From assembly GCA_963931925.1 (NCBI GenBank), contig OZ007572.1, positions 27,449,691 through 27,513,690 on the forward strand: DNA of 64,000 bases, read 5' to 3'. The position numbers and the translations under genes are program-made. The stretch is from Onchidella celtica (lineage: Eukaryota > Mollusca > Gastropoda > Systellommatophora > Onchidiidae). How positions within the stretch are numbered: position 1 is the first letter of the stretch; the number at the start of each line of letters is the position of its first letter. The notes beneath the pieces were generated by a model. The model was not told the DNA's origin. It saw only the letters and a program-made list of their open reading frames with translations, and did not search any database. This document shows, in pieces, positions 46,601-59,978 of this stretch.

Positions 46601-49600
46601 TGATCGTGGAATTAGAAAGTGAGTGTGGGTTGCCAAGTTGGTGATACTTGTTGGTTCCGCTCTTATCCCCTTCTTTTACATCTGCCATTGCATCGATGTT
46701 ACTGCGTCAAATTAACATCTGCTTCTCAGTGGTTTTTCTTCATAAACTTGACGTCAGTCTAAAATACCAACCTCTTTTCAACGTGCCTGCATGTATTACA
46801 GACCTGTCCACTCCTGCTTTAAGATCGAAAACATGGCCCACTGAGCAAAGTACCGTGGAAAAACGGCGGACTTTATAGGAACTCTGAGGGTAAATCTTGG
46901 TATGTGAAATTGAACGAGAAAGAAGAACGTGCCCCCTCGAATTTCACCTGAACTTAAGCAAATGCCGTTTGCCTAAGATAGAAATGAAATACCGAAGCTT
47001 TCTTTACCAAGTAAAATGAACACCAGGACGAGAAGGGTTTGATTGGTTGCCCTTGTAATTGCCATTTGTTCAAGGTGCACCTTTATTTGTTTCCAGCGAC
47101 TCACCTCGGGATTAGGCCAACATTCTTATGAATGTGTGAATGAGAAAATAGTCATCGTTTACAGAAGCTGCTTCAGACGCTCCCACGTCCCATGTATAGT
47201 CATGTAGTGGTTTGTGAGAGAGAAAAAATCTTCTTAAAGGCTGGTCGTGCGCTGCGTCATGCTCATTGGTCGAGGCTTCCCTTTCCTCCAGTTGTGTCAA
47301 GACAAATTTTGAGACTCTTAATTGCGCATGGACTGGTGAGACAGACTAACTGTACCAGTCTCACAAGAGCTTATGGTCCTATTTAATTCCATAGTTCACA
47401 TTTCACACTAAAACAGACTTAACTCTATGCGCCACCAGCCTATTTCGGTAACGTCATCCCTTCAAAATAACCCTGACGACACACTTTAAAAGCGCATACT
47501 TTCTCGCGATCACCATGACGCAAAGTGTGATATCACAGTTCGCATAGCGCAGACCGTTTCAGTTTTGTATATCAAATACACATATTAAGATCAGAATGTC
47601 GCCCGCCTCCACGTTGGGCCTTGAGTCAAACAAACACCGAGATACTTCTGGACTTTCGGATATTTCTTATCAGTAACGGGAGAGAGTTGGCGTAATGAGT
47701 CAGACTGACCCAGTAAGTGAAGTCCAGCAGTCATAGATCTTAATAAATGTCCGGCATGTTTCTTATCAAAATACCTGTAACATGATTCACGGAGATACTG
47801 TTACATTTCAGTCGAGGAAGTACGTCTTTCGCCTCGCTGCCTTTGGGCCTGTGTGTCTATCCGCCTACGCTATAACTGAGTCACCAAGTCATCTTGTTTC
47901 CTATTCAGATTTACATTATTCTTGGTTTTATTTTGTTAAGGGTTACGGTTTTTTGCTTGTATGTGTCATGATCAGAGTCAGCGACCTTTCTCAACTTTAC
48001 GATTTTTTTATAATTTTTTATCTGCACTTTTTTGTTTGTTTGTTTCACCTTTAAACCGTGCGTTGACCTCTAGTAGAAAGTCGCCCTTGAAAAATAATAA
48101 TATCGTAAACAAATGCGTAAAGAGATAAGAAGAGATTAGGACCGAAGGACCGACATAATGGTGCTGCTGATGTAAGACGTGAACTGGATGATGGGGATTG
48201 CATAATTAACTAATAGTTTATTGGTGTAGAACGCATCGTGCCTTTGTATCAGAATTTTCACTTTCACTGGGATAGCAACTTTTAGATATGGAGTAACAGC
48301 GCAGAGGCCCTGTGTAGTTTAGCTACAAGATCTGAGTGAACATGTTCAAAGGCGATGCAGTGTCCCGAAATGGCTGGTAGGGTCTTGAAAATAGGCTTGT
48401 TGGATAGCAGTGTCTTGATCTTATTTACCATTTAGCTCTGCTTAACTATGCCAGACTGTTAACCTTTTGCTTTCATTACCTCTAATGAAACATACGGTTG
48501 TACCGTTAGTTTATCAGAATGGACTTTGACTCCAGTGACAGCAAACCGACCGCTGGTCACTACGTGGTATGAGTCACACTGGTGTCCACTTGTGGAAGTT
48601 CATGGCACAGGTGAGAACGTACATGGCACGGTTTTTCCAGGTCCATGTATATGTCTGACGTAATTGGTGCACCCACGTTTTCATTAGGAGAATCTCAAGA
48701 GATTTGTCATCAAAATCTCTGATCGCTGGTAATATCACTAAACCACACTCATGAATTCCCACAACTACAGATGACAACTCTGTTTTGGCAACTATTTGAT
48801 GAACTCCTCGGATAACCTACATTTTTTGTCTGTGGATTAAGGAATACACTATTTCAAATGTTTGTTCATGTAATTAAAAATGTATTTAAGATAAGGAATT
48901 CATCTCCAGTGAAATATTTTTTCCCTATCCTATCCAGTTAGGTCTTTCACCCGTGTGCGGTTTCATTATAGGGCTAGCTATGCAAATTTAGAGTGTAAAA
49001 AAACAATACAAGCATGTCCGGCACAATACAGTTACCCTAGATGTAAGCACATTTTCCTCGGTTTTGTGTAATGTTATACCTCTGGTAATACGAACACTAA
49101 TGACAACTTCAGTATTAAAGTAGTAAACAAATCGTTCTTGATGCAATCGAACGGTAGCTGTTTGTCGGCCATAAACCAGCACTACTGTAGTACCTTCAGA
49201 AGTAGACACATTATTTTCTAAACCAAATGGGATCTGAATGACCACCTGTTGAAACTCTGAAAACAGGTGTTACTTACCTCTTTGTTACTGGAACGAGAAT
49301 GTGAACCGCGAGCTGGAGGAGAAACTCAAAATATAATACCCAAGTGTTATCCAGGCAAGGGGTTTTTTCTACCCGTGTCTTGAGACTGACGAGTGTGTAA
49401 CAATATTTTTGTTCTGGTCTTAAGTGCACTTACCAGTCATACCTGGGCCCTGTCACGGATCACGGTAATAATATTACATGCCCGCGCCTCTACTCCCACT
49501 GGAAAACTGCACGTGTAATTTGTTATTTTGGAAAGTCGCAGTCGTGATTTACGGGGAAAATAACACGCCTGAAGCCGGTTTCTGTAACAGATTAGTGTTA

Positions 49601-51281
49601 GAAGATCTTCAGATTTAAGTAATAAAAGACATTCTGATTCCCCCGTTTTGTAGATAAACTATCCACGTCGGCATTCATTGCTCGATTCAGCCCTGAAATG
49701 TTCTACCAACAAGAACATCCAGTGCTGTCAATGCATTTTTTTTTCTACTTCTGAAGCCAGAATATCAAAACCAACGGATCCTTTCATTTCTAGCTGGTGG
49801 GCTTATGTAATAATATTACATCGCATTGAATAATGGATTGGTTGGGGGGAAAGGGGTGGGTGGGTTTTTTTGGCATTGGTTGGAGTGAGCAAATATTATA
49901 TTATGATAGCAACTTCGGCAAAAACAAAACAAAACAACAACACAACAACAAGTAAATATTAGGGAGACATAAAAGCTGTTCTTCACCTCCCGAGCCATGA
50001 AGACATTATTGCCCCCCAGTGTGTCGTGGTATCGAACTTCAGCTCGTTGAACCAAATTGAATATGAACGTCCAAACAAGCGCCCACACCACACACCACAT
50101 AAAACAACACCGACATGGCTGTGCTCTATGGAGAAGCTAATGGGGCGTTATTTTGTTTGTGGTCAGGAAGAATATATCAATATCTGGCACATTGTTGAAA
50201 TACTGCATTATGGCAAAAGCGTTTGTTGAGCTAATAGCTGGCTGTTATTTCTACGGAGGACTCGACTAGCTTCCCCCGTCGGTTTGGGTTGGGATTTTGG
50301 GGGGTGGACGCTGACTGGCAAATGGCTCTTTTGCACGATTCATTAACCTCGTTGATTTTTGTTGGTAAGAAGGAAGGGGGGGGGGGGTCCTCATTCTTTA
50401 CTGCGTTTGAGCCGATTGTAAGCGTGACCTTTTGTACGGCAAGTACTGTGTACAACGACGGGGGATTTTGTAAATATTGCAGGAGATGTGTCTTGACACA
50501 TAGTGGTTACAAAGGAAAAGAAAGAAAGAAAGAAAGATTGAAAATTAAAAAAAAAAAAAACGAAAATAAAGAAGAAGAAGTAGAGACGAAGACAGAAGTG
50601 AGTTTGAGTTTGGAGAAAACACGCCGGCACGATGACGGTCACATTGTGTTAGGAAAAAGCCAGACGATGGGCAGCAGAATTATAACAGAAAGACAGGACA
50701 GAAGGAAATCCTGCCAGAAACACCCGCAAAAGTGAAATGTGAACCCGGCATAGGTTATTATCCAAATGGACATCACTGGGTTTGCTTTAACACAGAAAGA
50801 AAAGTTAATGTGCATGCAGAATTTATGCAATCTGAAAAGAATAAACCATAAATGGAGAATTAGAAAATGTGTCCAAAATATTCTTGAAATAACAAAAACG
50901 TAAATCCACTCAACGGGATCATTTGGGAAAGGGTTAACAACCTTTTTTATGCCTTTTGCAGGGAGACAAAAACTATGAGAAAGTAGATGAAGTAAAGCTC
51001 TGATTGTGAAGGAGAGAATACAGGAATTTATACAGAAAAATATAGACAAAAGAACTGACACAGGCTCAAGACTTCTTGTCTTTCTTGTCTTCCCCTCTTC
51101 CGGTCTCTGTCATTATTACAGAAAACACCGACGTCTATTGCATTATTATTATCCTTTGTCATCTCACTCCGGGAGCTGCATATCGCTATGTCTGTTTATC
51201 AGCCTGCCTACCTGCCTGCAGTGTCAGGTCATAATTTCTGCTAATCGTCGATTTCGTTTTACATTTTCCCCTCCAGCGGGT
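43633..51281. other. Non-coding DNA
   Basis: No gene recognised on either strand. It includes C and G runs (44633-44642, 50376-50387), a CACT tetranucleotide tract near 45211-45228 and a GAAA/A-rich tract (50516-50562). The rest is unique sequence. Confidence 0.5.
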
Positions 51282-51420
51282 GCTTGGTGGGCGTTTCTGG
51301 TAGGATCTCCTGTCCTATCATTTTGTTACATTCTGTCTTTCGTCTTGCTGTTTCTTGGCACAATGTGACTGGTATGGCGTCGATGTGCTTTCTCCAAACT
51401 CAAACTCTTAACTCAAAACG
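51282..51420 (+). repeat. Dispersed repeat family X, copy 1
   Basis: Begins CTTGGTGGGCGTTTCTGG, continues with a TCTCCTGTCCTATCATTTTG block and ends in CAAACTCAAACTC-type sequence. The same ordered blocks occur at 56793-56940 in the same orientation, which defines a family of about 140-150 bp. Orientation and class (probably SINE) are not established. Confidence 0.6.
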
Positions 51421-51712
51421 TTTACCCTGCACTCATTCTCGTTTTTCTGCCTGTTCTGTCTATCTTTCTCTTCCAAGACCTAACGTTTCAAAGTACAGTG
51501 GCTGTAGATGTTGATGTAAACTGCAGGTGCCGATGTTAGGCTTGGCAAAGTATACCCAGGCAATCGTAATGCGGCAACTTCATTAACATTCTTCTTTTCT
51601 AAGAATCTGCAGTGCTATTTTTGTTGTTAGTTCGTTAGTCTGCGCCAAATCTAGATTGGCTGAGTGAGAAAACTGCATATTAGTATGAGCTGGGTGATAG
51701 GCTAGAGAAAGA

Positions 51713-51830
51713 GGGGGAGAGAGAGAAGCGGGAGAGACAGGAGAGGGAGAGACAGAGAGAGAGGGAGAGAGGGGAAGACAGAGAGAGAGAGAGGAAAGAA
51801 GGAGGAGAGAGATCGAGATCGAGAGAGATC
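51713..51830. repeat. GA-rich low-complexity tract
   Basis: Interrupted GA/GGGA units. Confidence 0.85.
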
Positions 51831-52565
51831 TTAGAATGCGAAATTGTTGATCGTACGGCCACGAGATGAAGATGATAATTAATTAATGGAAACAGGAATA
51901 ACGAAGCAATTATTCTGCGTAAAGATATCAGCAAAATAGTGTATCCAGCAAAGATGTTGGAGATCTAGTCTAGTCCTGTGTTCAAAATGTTACTGGTATT
52001 TTGTGGGAGAGGGGTGCAGACCTTGTGTAGTTGGGTTTTTTTTCGGGGGGGGATGTCATTTACATCGCTATGGACTTTTTATTTCCTTTAGCTTGTGTCG
52101 TGTCAGTTAGGTCAGTTATTTATCATAATGTTAATTGGAATCGTCCATTTGTCTCCCAACAGAAGTAGCTAGATAGCTGGCGAGCGCTAATAGGTAATAC
52201 GTATGTCCAACACAGTGTTCGCGTGTATGCCGTATCATTTCCCAGTGATTATACTCGTGTCAGCGTGGCTTCTTGACCAACTCAAAACCGCTGCATGAGA
52301 AGGCCTTCGTGTAGCTTCGTCCTTAGGACTGAATTCCCATCCTGTCTGTGCATTTCGGTAAGTCACTCGGTCTGTGCCCTTTGAGATGCAGTAAAATCCA
52401 AAGTCACGTTGACCAGGATGCTATACCCCTTTGTTGTGCACCTGTCTTTGAAATTTTGGGGTGGGCTGATGAGACAACGCAGTTTATAACGCGGAATCCT
52501 CAGATGATCCCCTGGTTAGCCAAAGAAGTTGTGGCTTGTACAGTCAGAATGATATTACGTCGCTC

Positions 52566-52735
52566 TTCCTCCTTCCTCTCTCTCTTTCACTCTGTGTGTG
52601 TGCTATCCCTAGCTCTCTCCTTCACTCTGTCTCCCCCCTCTCTTTCTCTCTCTCTCCACCTCCCCCCTCTCTCTCTCCATCTCCCTCTCACCTCCCCACC
52701 CCTCCTCATGTGTGTCTCTCTCTCTCCCTCCTTTT
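52566..52735. repeat. CT-rich low-complexity tract
   Basis: Interrupted CT/CCCT units. Frames here read Ser/Leu/Pro runs. Confidence 0.85.
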
Positions 52736-53294
52736 GCAACCCACCTTTTATGGCTGGCGATCATCATAGGCGTGAACAAATATTTTACGTTCAACGGAAC
52801 AATGAAAATTGCATTTGGGGTCAAGAAGACCTTGGGCTCAGGTAAGTATAGTTTCTCATTAATAAAAAAAGAAAAAATGAAATGGTTTTTTTTTATGGTT
52901 TATAGCATATGTGCGATCATCGGATGGATGATGACACACTTAGTTCGTGAATGATGCACTAGGATGGAGGGTCACCGTGACCAAGGGTTTTCACTCCGTT
53001 TGGCAAGGGCTTTTGAAGCAAGAGAAGTGGAACAGGTGCGGGGGTCGGGGGTGGGAAGAAGGGGCATAATTATGTGAGGCCATGTCATAGGGATGTCATT
53101 GGCGAAAAAACAAAAACAAGACAAAACAAAAACAAAAAAAAAGACTTTCCACTCACACACCTGAATTTATCCCACCAGTGCCAGAGAAGTGTATTATCTC
53201 CAAAACTGAAAATCTATACTACATGGAAGTCGTAGTTCGTTGTTTTATTATGATGATAGAAATAAACACCATATCCATCTCACTGTAACCTCGC

Positions 53295-53400
53295 TCTTGC
53301 GAGATTCGAACTCAGTGCCGCGTTACGTTGACTACTTCTCGGTACTCCGGGTATAGCAACTCAAGCTTTTGACGGATGTATGTTTGAGCCACGGGCACCA
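53295..53400 (-). mobile_element. tRNA-related SINE remnant
   Basis: On the minus strand, AGTTCGAATCT (53302-53312) fits a Pol III B box and is followed by GCAAGAGCGAGG. The upstream half lacks a convincing A box, so this is only a probable remnant. Confidence 0.3.
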
Positions 53401-55919
53401 TTCACCTCAGCGTGCCGCACATTCCTGGGTGAGCTCCTTTGGCAGTTCATAATTACATTTCCCCCTCACCAGCCTGTTGATGTTCTCTCTTTTATGTAAG
53501 AGTTGGGAATTACGAGAGTGAAGGAAGGAAGTCCAGAAACCACAGAGGATAAGTTTTCGTCGGTCAATTTCAACACCTTGTCAGGTGGACAAACAGACTG
53601 GTAGATGAATCAAGCCAGTTCTGTAGTGGTACGGTCAGCGTGTTCCGTGGATAGTAGAACATCGTTAACTCATTTCCAATTGAGCTTCTTCCTCGAGCAA
53701 TCAGGGCAATCTGGGCTGTTTTTGACTAGTCGGTCAAACATTTATGAGATTTCAGCCAGAATGCAATAACTTCAGTAATTATTTATTTTTCCAGTAAACA
53801 AAGATAGAGGATCACAAGGAAGGATTTGCTTGACCTTTTACACTCACAATAGACACGGGTAAGGGGGATAAAACCTTTGTATTTGTTGTGACAGAGTGAA
53901 GGGAATCAGATATTTTCCAACGCCGATGACTTCTAGGATACCTGTAGTCGTGTTGGCTGTCGGAAGTGAGTAACCCTAATCCATCCATTTCATAGGTAGG
54001 TTAAGTGAATGGAGAGTCATCATTGAAAATCGTTATTTGAGCCGAGTGACCATTCTAATCCTAAAAGATTACCCTGGTCAAGAATCCCAGTCAAAGTCTG
54101 TCAGTATGCTTGATGTTGAAATAAATCACCATTAGTGTTTCCAGTGCTGTTATCAATAAACCTACCCCAAAGCCCTAGCCTTGATCCAAAATTTTTAATA
54201 ATATAGGAAAAATAAAGCACAGGTGCCGGGCGACTGCCATCTCGGCAATTAAGGGAATAATGACAGCTGTACGAACTGCAGGATGTCAGATTGGCCCAAG
54301 ATTTCCCCTCCCAGTCGCTGTAATCACTTCTGTGAATAATCATTATTAATAATTATAGATTTTGATCAGTTCGTGAGAGAAGTCTAGGTTAGGGGCGGGG
54401 TGATCCATGGGTAAACAGATGATCGATTACTTGATGGATATAGATGGGTGGCAAGGGATGAACAGATGGAGGGCAGGAAGCACGTTGGTGGACGGAGGAG
54501 GAAATCAGAATAAAGTGTAGAATCATAACAGCCCTCAACGGACGTTACCTACATACCCATCCACATACGGCACAGCACCACCATAATTAGTGATCAGAAG
54601 ACGGATATTTTGGAGAATTTGGTATTGCACTGAAATCCTCAGTGATATTGAGAGACGTAATTAGTTTAATTAATACGAATTAGTTGCAGTGTTTGTGCAT
54701 TCTTCCAAGCGATGATTGAAGCAGGACGTTTGTAATCTTAGCAGAATGCTCAAGAAAAGTGGAGAAGACCACGACTGTCAGATATTTGTATTAAATAAAA
54801 GAACCATTTTTTGGTGGGCGAATGTTTTTCTTTCAGTGTAAACGCTCCATAAAGTTCATGACAGCTGCTGCCGCCATGCTTGATGAGTTTGTGACCTACT
54901 TTTTTTTTTTTGGCCACTTCCCTTCCAACGTTTTAACATTCACAGATTCTTCTCCATCAGCAAGTTTTTTAATCGCCACGTTATTGCTGACAGCTGGCTA
55001 CTCACGGCTGACGCGAAAAACTCACAAGTGTGCGGACACTTCAGGGTGGGGGTTCTTTCACAAGAAAACCAGTCATGTTTACGCGCAATCTTGGCGAAAC
55101 TGCGCCACGAGGCCTTCATCAGTCAGTTAAGACACAAAGAGGTACCAAGTTTTGAGATCAACTGCATCCGACCTGTGTTCATCACATGATAAATATTTAT
55201 TCATACGGGTGATAAAATTTATGTAGGTGGCCAGCTGCTTGTACTTGACTGCTACACTGTTTTAGCCTGTGACCTAGATAATTTAATCAGAATTTAGTCT
55301 AGCAGAGATGAAAGGGTGGTTACTGGCTTCCGTTTTGTGTGTCCCAAATGACCTTCTGAGTTTGCTTGTTTGGAACGGGTGCTACGAGATGGTTTGTTGT
55401 CCACTGCTCCATGACTTGAATTATAGATGCAAACTTGACGACTTTAGTCCTGATAATATCTTGGCTTGAAATTTTGAGTTTTTCGGTTTTTAAACTATGA
55501 GTTACAGCGTCTTCTCCATTATACTACACTTTCGCTTACAGAGAATGAAGACGCCTCATCCACGTTCGAATTGAACCTGACGTTGATCAGTATTATTATT
55601 GAATAAGGGAAGGTAAGAAGAAAGAATTTGTCCGGCGACGGGACGCGTGGACACAAAGTTGGCTGGCCTGAGATTTCAGGAATTTTGAAACGCTTTTGTT
55701 TCATTTTCCATAGATCTGTTGCTGTTGCTCACACTTCATCTTTAAGTGTTTTAATTTTTCCAAATAGTTATCCTTGTTTTACTGCATAGGGAAGCCCTCA
55801 AAAGCATCCAAAGGAAAGAAGAGGCCGGGTTATTCTTTTTTCGTTTTTGTGTCATTAAATGTGTTACGACACAGCCCATTTAAACCATTATGTTATGAGT
55901 GATAATGGGTTGATTATTG

Positions 55920-56228
55920 TCCGTGTGGTCCCGACAAATAAGGCACTATGAAGACCTGCTGACCACAGTCAAGAAAAGGAAGCTCAGATGGTATGGGCAT
56001 GTGACAAGATCAGATGGGCTCTCTAAGACCATACTACAAGGAACAGTGCAAGGGAAGAGAAGACGAGGCAGACCGAGGAAGAAATGGGCAGATAACATTG
56101 CGGAATGGACCAAGATGAGCTTTCCTGCAACCCAGACACTCGCCCACAACCGCCACAAATGGAGCCAGCTGGTGCAACGTTCATCACTGCAGCGCCCCTA
56201 CGACCCCGGCGGGTTATGGGATCAGTGA
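55920..56228 (+). pseudogene. C-terminal fragment of a third LINE (RTE-type)
   Basis: An open frame of about 100 codons covers only the extreme C-terminus of a LINE polymerase. It reads RKLRWYGHVTRSDGL, then a basic GKRRRGRPRKKW segment, then LAHNRHKWSQLV. This layout matches the tail of RTE-like reverse transcriptases. It differs clearly from the tail of the intact minus-strand LINE (RWIGHTLRR, GRPRGTWRR), so it is another family. No endonuclease or RT motif is present, as expected for a 5'-truncated insertion. The frame opens at a TTG with no ATG, so it is not a translatable gene. The upstream junction is probably near 55900. No target-site duplication or tandem tail is obvious. Confidence 0.8.
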
Positions 56229-56244
56229 CCAGTGGTCCCATTAT

Positions 56245-56792
56245 CCAAAATGCTTATAATATAATTCATTTCGGACGTTTATGTAATCATGGCTGGGATT
56301 TTCTGAATTGATACTGATATCAATTGATCAAACTGATACTGTTTTACTCTGTCGATAAGCAGCTCGCCATTACCCGTCATTTTGGAGTTTAGTTTCTGTG
56401 TTCTCTCTCTCTTTTTTCACCCACCTCTTTGTTCATTTATTGTATGTTGATTTTATGCTCAGTGGTTATGACGGTTGTAGTTCATGTAAGTATAATTTTA
56501 ACAAGTGCAGTTTGTGTAGTTTTTGTTGTTGTTCTTTGCTGAACAGGGTGGGAAAGGGTCTTAAGGAAAGTTCGGGAATTGAGCTCCGAATTTTGTGGAT
56601 GTTACTTATGATCTGAATAGTTGTATTTTTTATGTAATCACGAGCAAAAAATATCCCAGAGTTCTGAGTTCTGATGTCATAATCTTGTTATAATTCAGTT
56701 AAGTATTGTTACAGAAAAGACGGAATCTTGGGCGTACTATACTGTAATGTGAGTTTCAAGTTTCTGTGGGTTTGTTGTGTTGTTTTTGCCCA
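56245..56792. other. Non-coding DNA
   Basis: AT-rich unique sequence. Nothing recognised. Confidence 0.5.
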
Positions 56793-56940
56793 CTTGGTTG
56801 GTGGGCGCTTCTGGTAGGGTCTCTTCTGTCCTGTCAGTTTGCTGTACATGTATTCTGTTTGAAGTCTTGCTTCTTCGTAGCGCTGTATGACCGTCAACAT
56901 GTCGGCGTGCTTTGGCCAAACTCAGACTCCGAACTCAAAT
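56793..56940 (+). repeat. Dispersed repeat family X, copy 2
   Basis: Partner of 51282-51420. Shared blocks are TTGGTGGGCGCTTCTGGTAG, GTCTCTTCTGTCCTGTCAG, a central TTCTGTTTGAAGTCTTGCT and the AACTCAGACTCCGAACTCAA end. Confidence 0.6.
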
Positions 56941-58411
56941 TATGCATACTGAAATTTCGATTTCAACATGTAGTCGTCTCTGTCCATTTAGTTGCATGGA
57001 GTACCACCAACAGCTCTTGTCCTACAATCAGCATACTAGAGAAGCTTCACAAGTACGTTGTTATTTCCGACAAAACTACTTAAGATATCTTCCCTTAAAC
57101 ACATCGCTAAACCAGGCATGACTCGTTAGACATCGGTCTAACGTGGGCTGGCAAATCCTTTCACGTAACCTGTCGCCGTTAAGCCAGCCATCAGGACTCC
57201 TCGTTACGGCTTCTCCGTCACTGTTATCTCGCCTCGCGTCATCTTGTCGTGTCCAAGTAGGCAACGCGGTCAACTGGATGGGATTGATGAGCCTTTCTGT
57301 ATGCTAATGAAATGTGCGCTGTGTCGCGCACGACCATCGTCAGGACTACTAATGCGGAGCCCCGTCTGTACCTAAGTTTGGTCTTACACATTTCATTCCT
57401 TCAGACTGCTTTTATTCGTCTTTCTTTTACGTTTTGAAATTCTGTCGAGATCGCAAAACATGCCCTTTGCCGCGTGCGTCTACCGTTTTATGTGCAAGTC
57501 TCTCTCCCCCCCCCCCCCCCCCCCCAAATTGACAAGGTTCTGACTCCCCTCCGTCACCTGTACAGAAATTGACGATGAAAGTTTCATGTGTCAATTGCTT
57601 TTAGAGATACGACTTTATTTTTCCTTTTTTTTTTTTTTTAGTAGTACTTACAAATTACACACGGAATCGGCTGGATATTTTGACACAGAATGGAGAAGGC
57701 CTGTAGAAGTAGTGTGTAGTATGTAACTCAGGCCAAAAAGTGGACTTAGGACCTTGCCATTCTAAGGGGGCAAAGTGATGAAATGCTATCTGAAGCTTGG
57801 CCGTTGATTTAATGATGTCCTACCTTCATTGCGGTATGATTCACCTCCGCTTTTCCGCTTTGTAATTTTGCTAATATGGTAAGTAAATGTTCAGGTTGGT
57901 CTGACACACCCAGAGATATCTTAAGGTATCTCTGAACACACCGCAAAGGGTCGTTCTGTCTGGTACGGAAGAACCTTCTCTCCCCAACGTTGTACCAGGC
58001 ACCAGCCAGATCTGGCGTAACACTACGTGCACTAGGGCTTTGCAGCAGGAGCAAACAGAAGGACAGCGATTTTGCACTGTGCGGAAAAACAAGATTTTAA
58101 TCGCATTTTTTGGGAAACAATGGTCAGCATTTTGCACTGCATTCAACCTAACCACCTGAAATTAACATTAATTTGCTGAAATGGAAATGAGAAAGTGTTG
58201 ATTTGATTGAAACCCTTTTGGATATTGACTTCAATCCTACTGATCTGTGGTGGTCTTATGATGTTTTATACTTGCAGTTTATGATGAGATGAGAATATTG
58301 CTCTCAAACACTTGAAGAAATGATGGAATAGGGGGGCGTTGACGTCAGTTTCTTAAAGAGCCCTGGGAAGTAAGAATGATCTTGAACTTACCAGGTCTAG
58401 TCATATTCATA

Positions 58412-58472
58412 TTGCCGTCCATCCGTCCGTCCGTCCGTCTGTCTGTCTGTTTGTTTGTCTGTCTGTCTGTCT
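58412..58472. repeat. (CCGT)n/(CTGT)n microsatellite
   Basis: CCGT units passing into CTGT units. Confidence 0.9.
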
Positions 58473-58971
58473 TCATAATGGATTCCGTAGTGCCTTTGCA
58501 TAATGATATAGTTAAGACAATCCAATATTTTTCTACAAAGAAGACGCCAATAAAATGTGTCGTAACATTTCATTCCGCCCATATTCCGCCCAATGAAATA
58601 TTTTCGAATGAGCGAGTGCGGATATTAATGATAATATTGTTGCCTTATTTCACATCTAGACCGGCACTTGTTTTAAAGATGCATGAGGCGATCTGTACAC
58701 GTGGGCTGCTTCATGCTGCATATTAAATGAGGTCACACTGCCCAGCCATGGGTGGGTTGCATGACGCCAGGCAACCAGAATCCGGCAACGTGCAGCCGTA
58801 TGCATGGATGTGAAACGGTAGAGCGACACCTGCCGACAGCTTGTGAAATAAATATGCAGATCTGCTCAGTGAGATTTTGTGTGTGTTGCGGATGGGAGAC
58901 CCTTTGATCTTTGCCGCCTTTGGTTGATATAATTGCCTCCTACCAATCAGATTACGAATGAAAGCCGCCCC

Positions 58972-58974
<3 letters not shown>

Positions 58975-59006
<32 letters not shown>
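58975..59006. repeat. (CT)n microsatellite
   Basis: About 15 perfect CT units. Confidence 0.9.
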
Positions 59007-59008
<2 letters not shown>

Positions 59009-59324
59009 CTGGTCTGCGCTGTCACCATCTCATGGAAACTCACCTATTTGTTAGCTTTAGTCCTTTGTCTATGACGACTATTTCTTTGATGAGTAGGCCT
59101 ACAAAAGAGATTTAAATTAGGGAGCGGGGCTGGCCTCATCCTGTGTGTCGAAGTTAATTGATGCATTACCCTAAAATTGGGTCAGACTCCATTTGCGACT
59201 TCCTTTTGGCAAAATACCCGTCTTCTGATCACTAGTTATAGTATTATTGTGTCTTATGTAAATTTTATAGATCCCCTCTTTCTTTGCCTTGTCTGTTGTT
59301 GTTTTTTGTTTGTTTTGTTTTGTT

Positions 59325-59327
<3 letters not shown>

Positions 59328-59411
<84 letters not shown>
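59328..59411. repeat. (CT)41 microsatellite
   Basis: About 82 bp of uninterrupted CT repeat, the longest perfect dinucleotide run in the window. Frames on both strands across it are artefacts. Confidence 0.97.
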
Positions 59412-59412
<1 letters not shown>

Positions 59413-59650
59413 GTATGATGGGATATTTAATATTCATGGCAACCCTGTGTGGAGGAAGATTGATTGAAAATGTTTTGGGGATACATTGTGATATTGCTAC
59501 GATATTGAGATAAAATGCAGTGTTTGCGGTGTTTTTCCTTTTGTGCCTTTGTAGAGATCCTTCTTTAAAGAAGTTTGTGTGCGTTCTTTCTTTTTCTTTC
59601 CTGTTGTGTTCTTCCTTCTTGTTTGTCGACTTGGCTTGTTTCTGTCTTGT

Positions 59651-59978
59651 TGCTCTTCCACTGTTCTTATTGTTGGCCCTCAGAAGACCAGTTTGTGACC
59701 CTAGAAAAGGACTTTTTTGGGCTGGCGCCAGGGGAGACAGCATGAGCCAGCACACATGACTTATAGTTGAAAGGACTCGTTTTGAGGAAAAGGTATAGAA
59801 ACTAAAGTGTCTAGATATTGCTGGACTTCTGATTTATCCCTTTATTTGAGAGTTAAGCGGTAAGACGCCCATTCCATTTGGTGTTCATTATCTGGTAATG
59901 GCGTGGTTTGTTTGGTGGTTTTTTTTTTAATCCACTGGGAAGTAAATGGCATTGCCCAATCTGGAAGAAAGAGATGAT
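59651..59978. repeat. 328-bp tandem duplication, unit 1
   Basis: Contains CCCTCAGAAG at 59677, GTAAGACGCCCATT, GTGTTCATTATCTGGTAATGG and GCCCAATCTGGAAG in that order. All recur in the next unit with a 328-bp offset. Clear similarity with scattered substitutions and small indels. Non-coding. Confidence 0.8.

Larger units (their letters stand above)
51421..55898. other. Non-coding DNA
   Basis: No gene recognised. It includes a GA-rich tract (51713-51830), a CT-rich tract (52566-52735) and a tRNA-like B box on the minus strand (53302-53312). Confidence 0.5.
56941..59650. other. Non-coding DNA with simple repeats
   Basis: No gene recognised. It contains a 20-base C run (57506-57525), T runs near 57628-57639 and CCGT/CTGT and CT microsatellites listed separately. 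The block 57110-57360 is less AT-rich than its surroundings but has no frame or motif I recognise. Confidence 0.5.

Noticed and set aside
49468..49821. Two copies of TAATATTAC-containing sequence (about 49470 and 49808), similar to the nonanucleotide at replication origins of circular ssDNA viruses
   Set aside because: No proper stem-loop around the first, only a short palindrome at the second, no replication-protein remnant nearby. Expected by chance in AT-rich DNA.
59171..59755. 194-codon minus-strand frame with a long Arg/Glu run
   Set aside because: The run is the (CT)41 microsatellite. The flanks show no domain and reach into the 328-bp tandem repeat.
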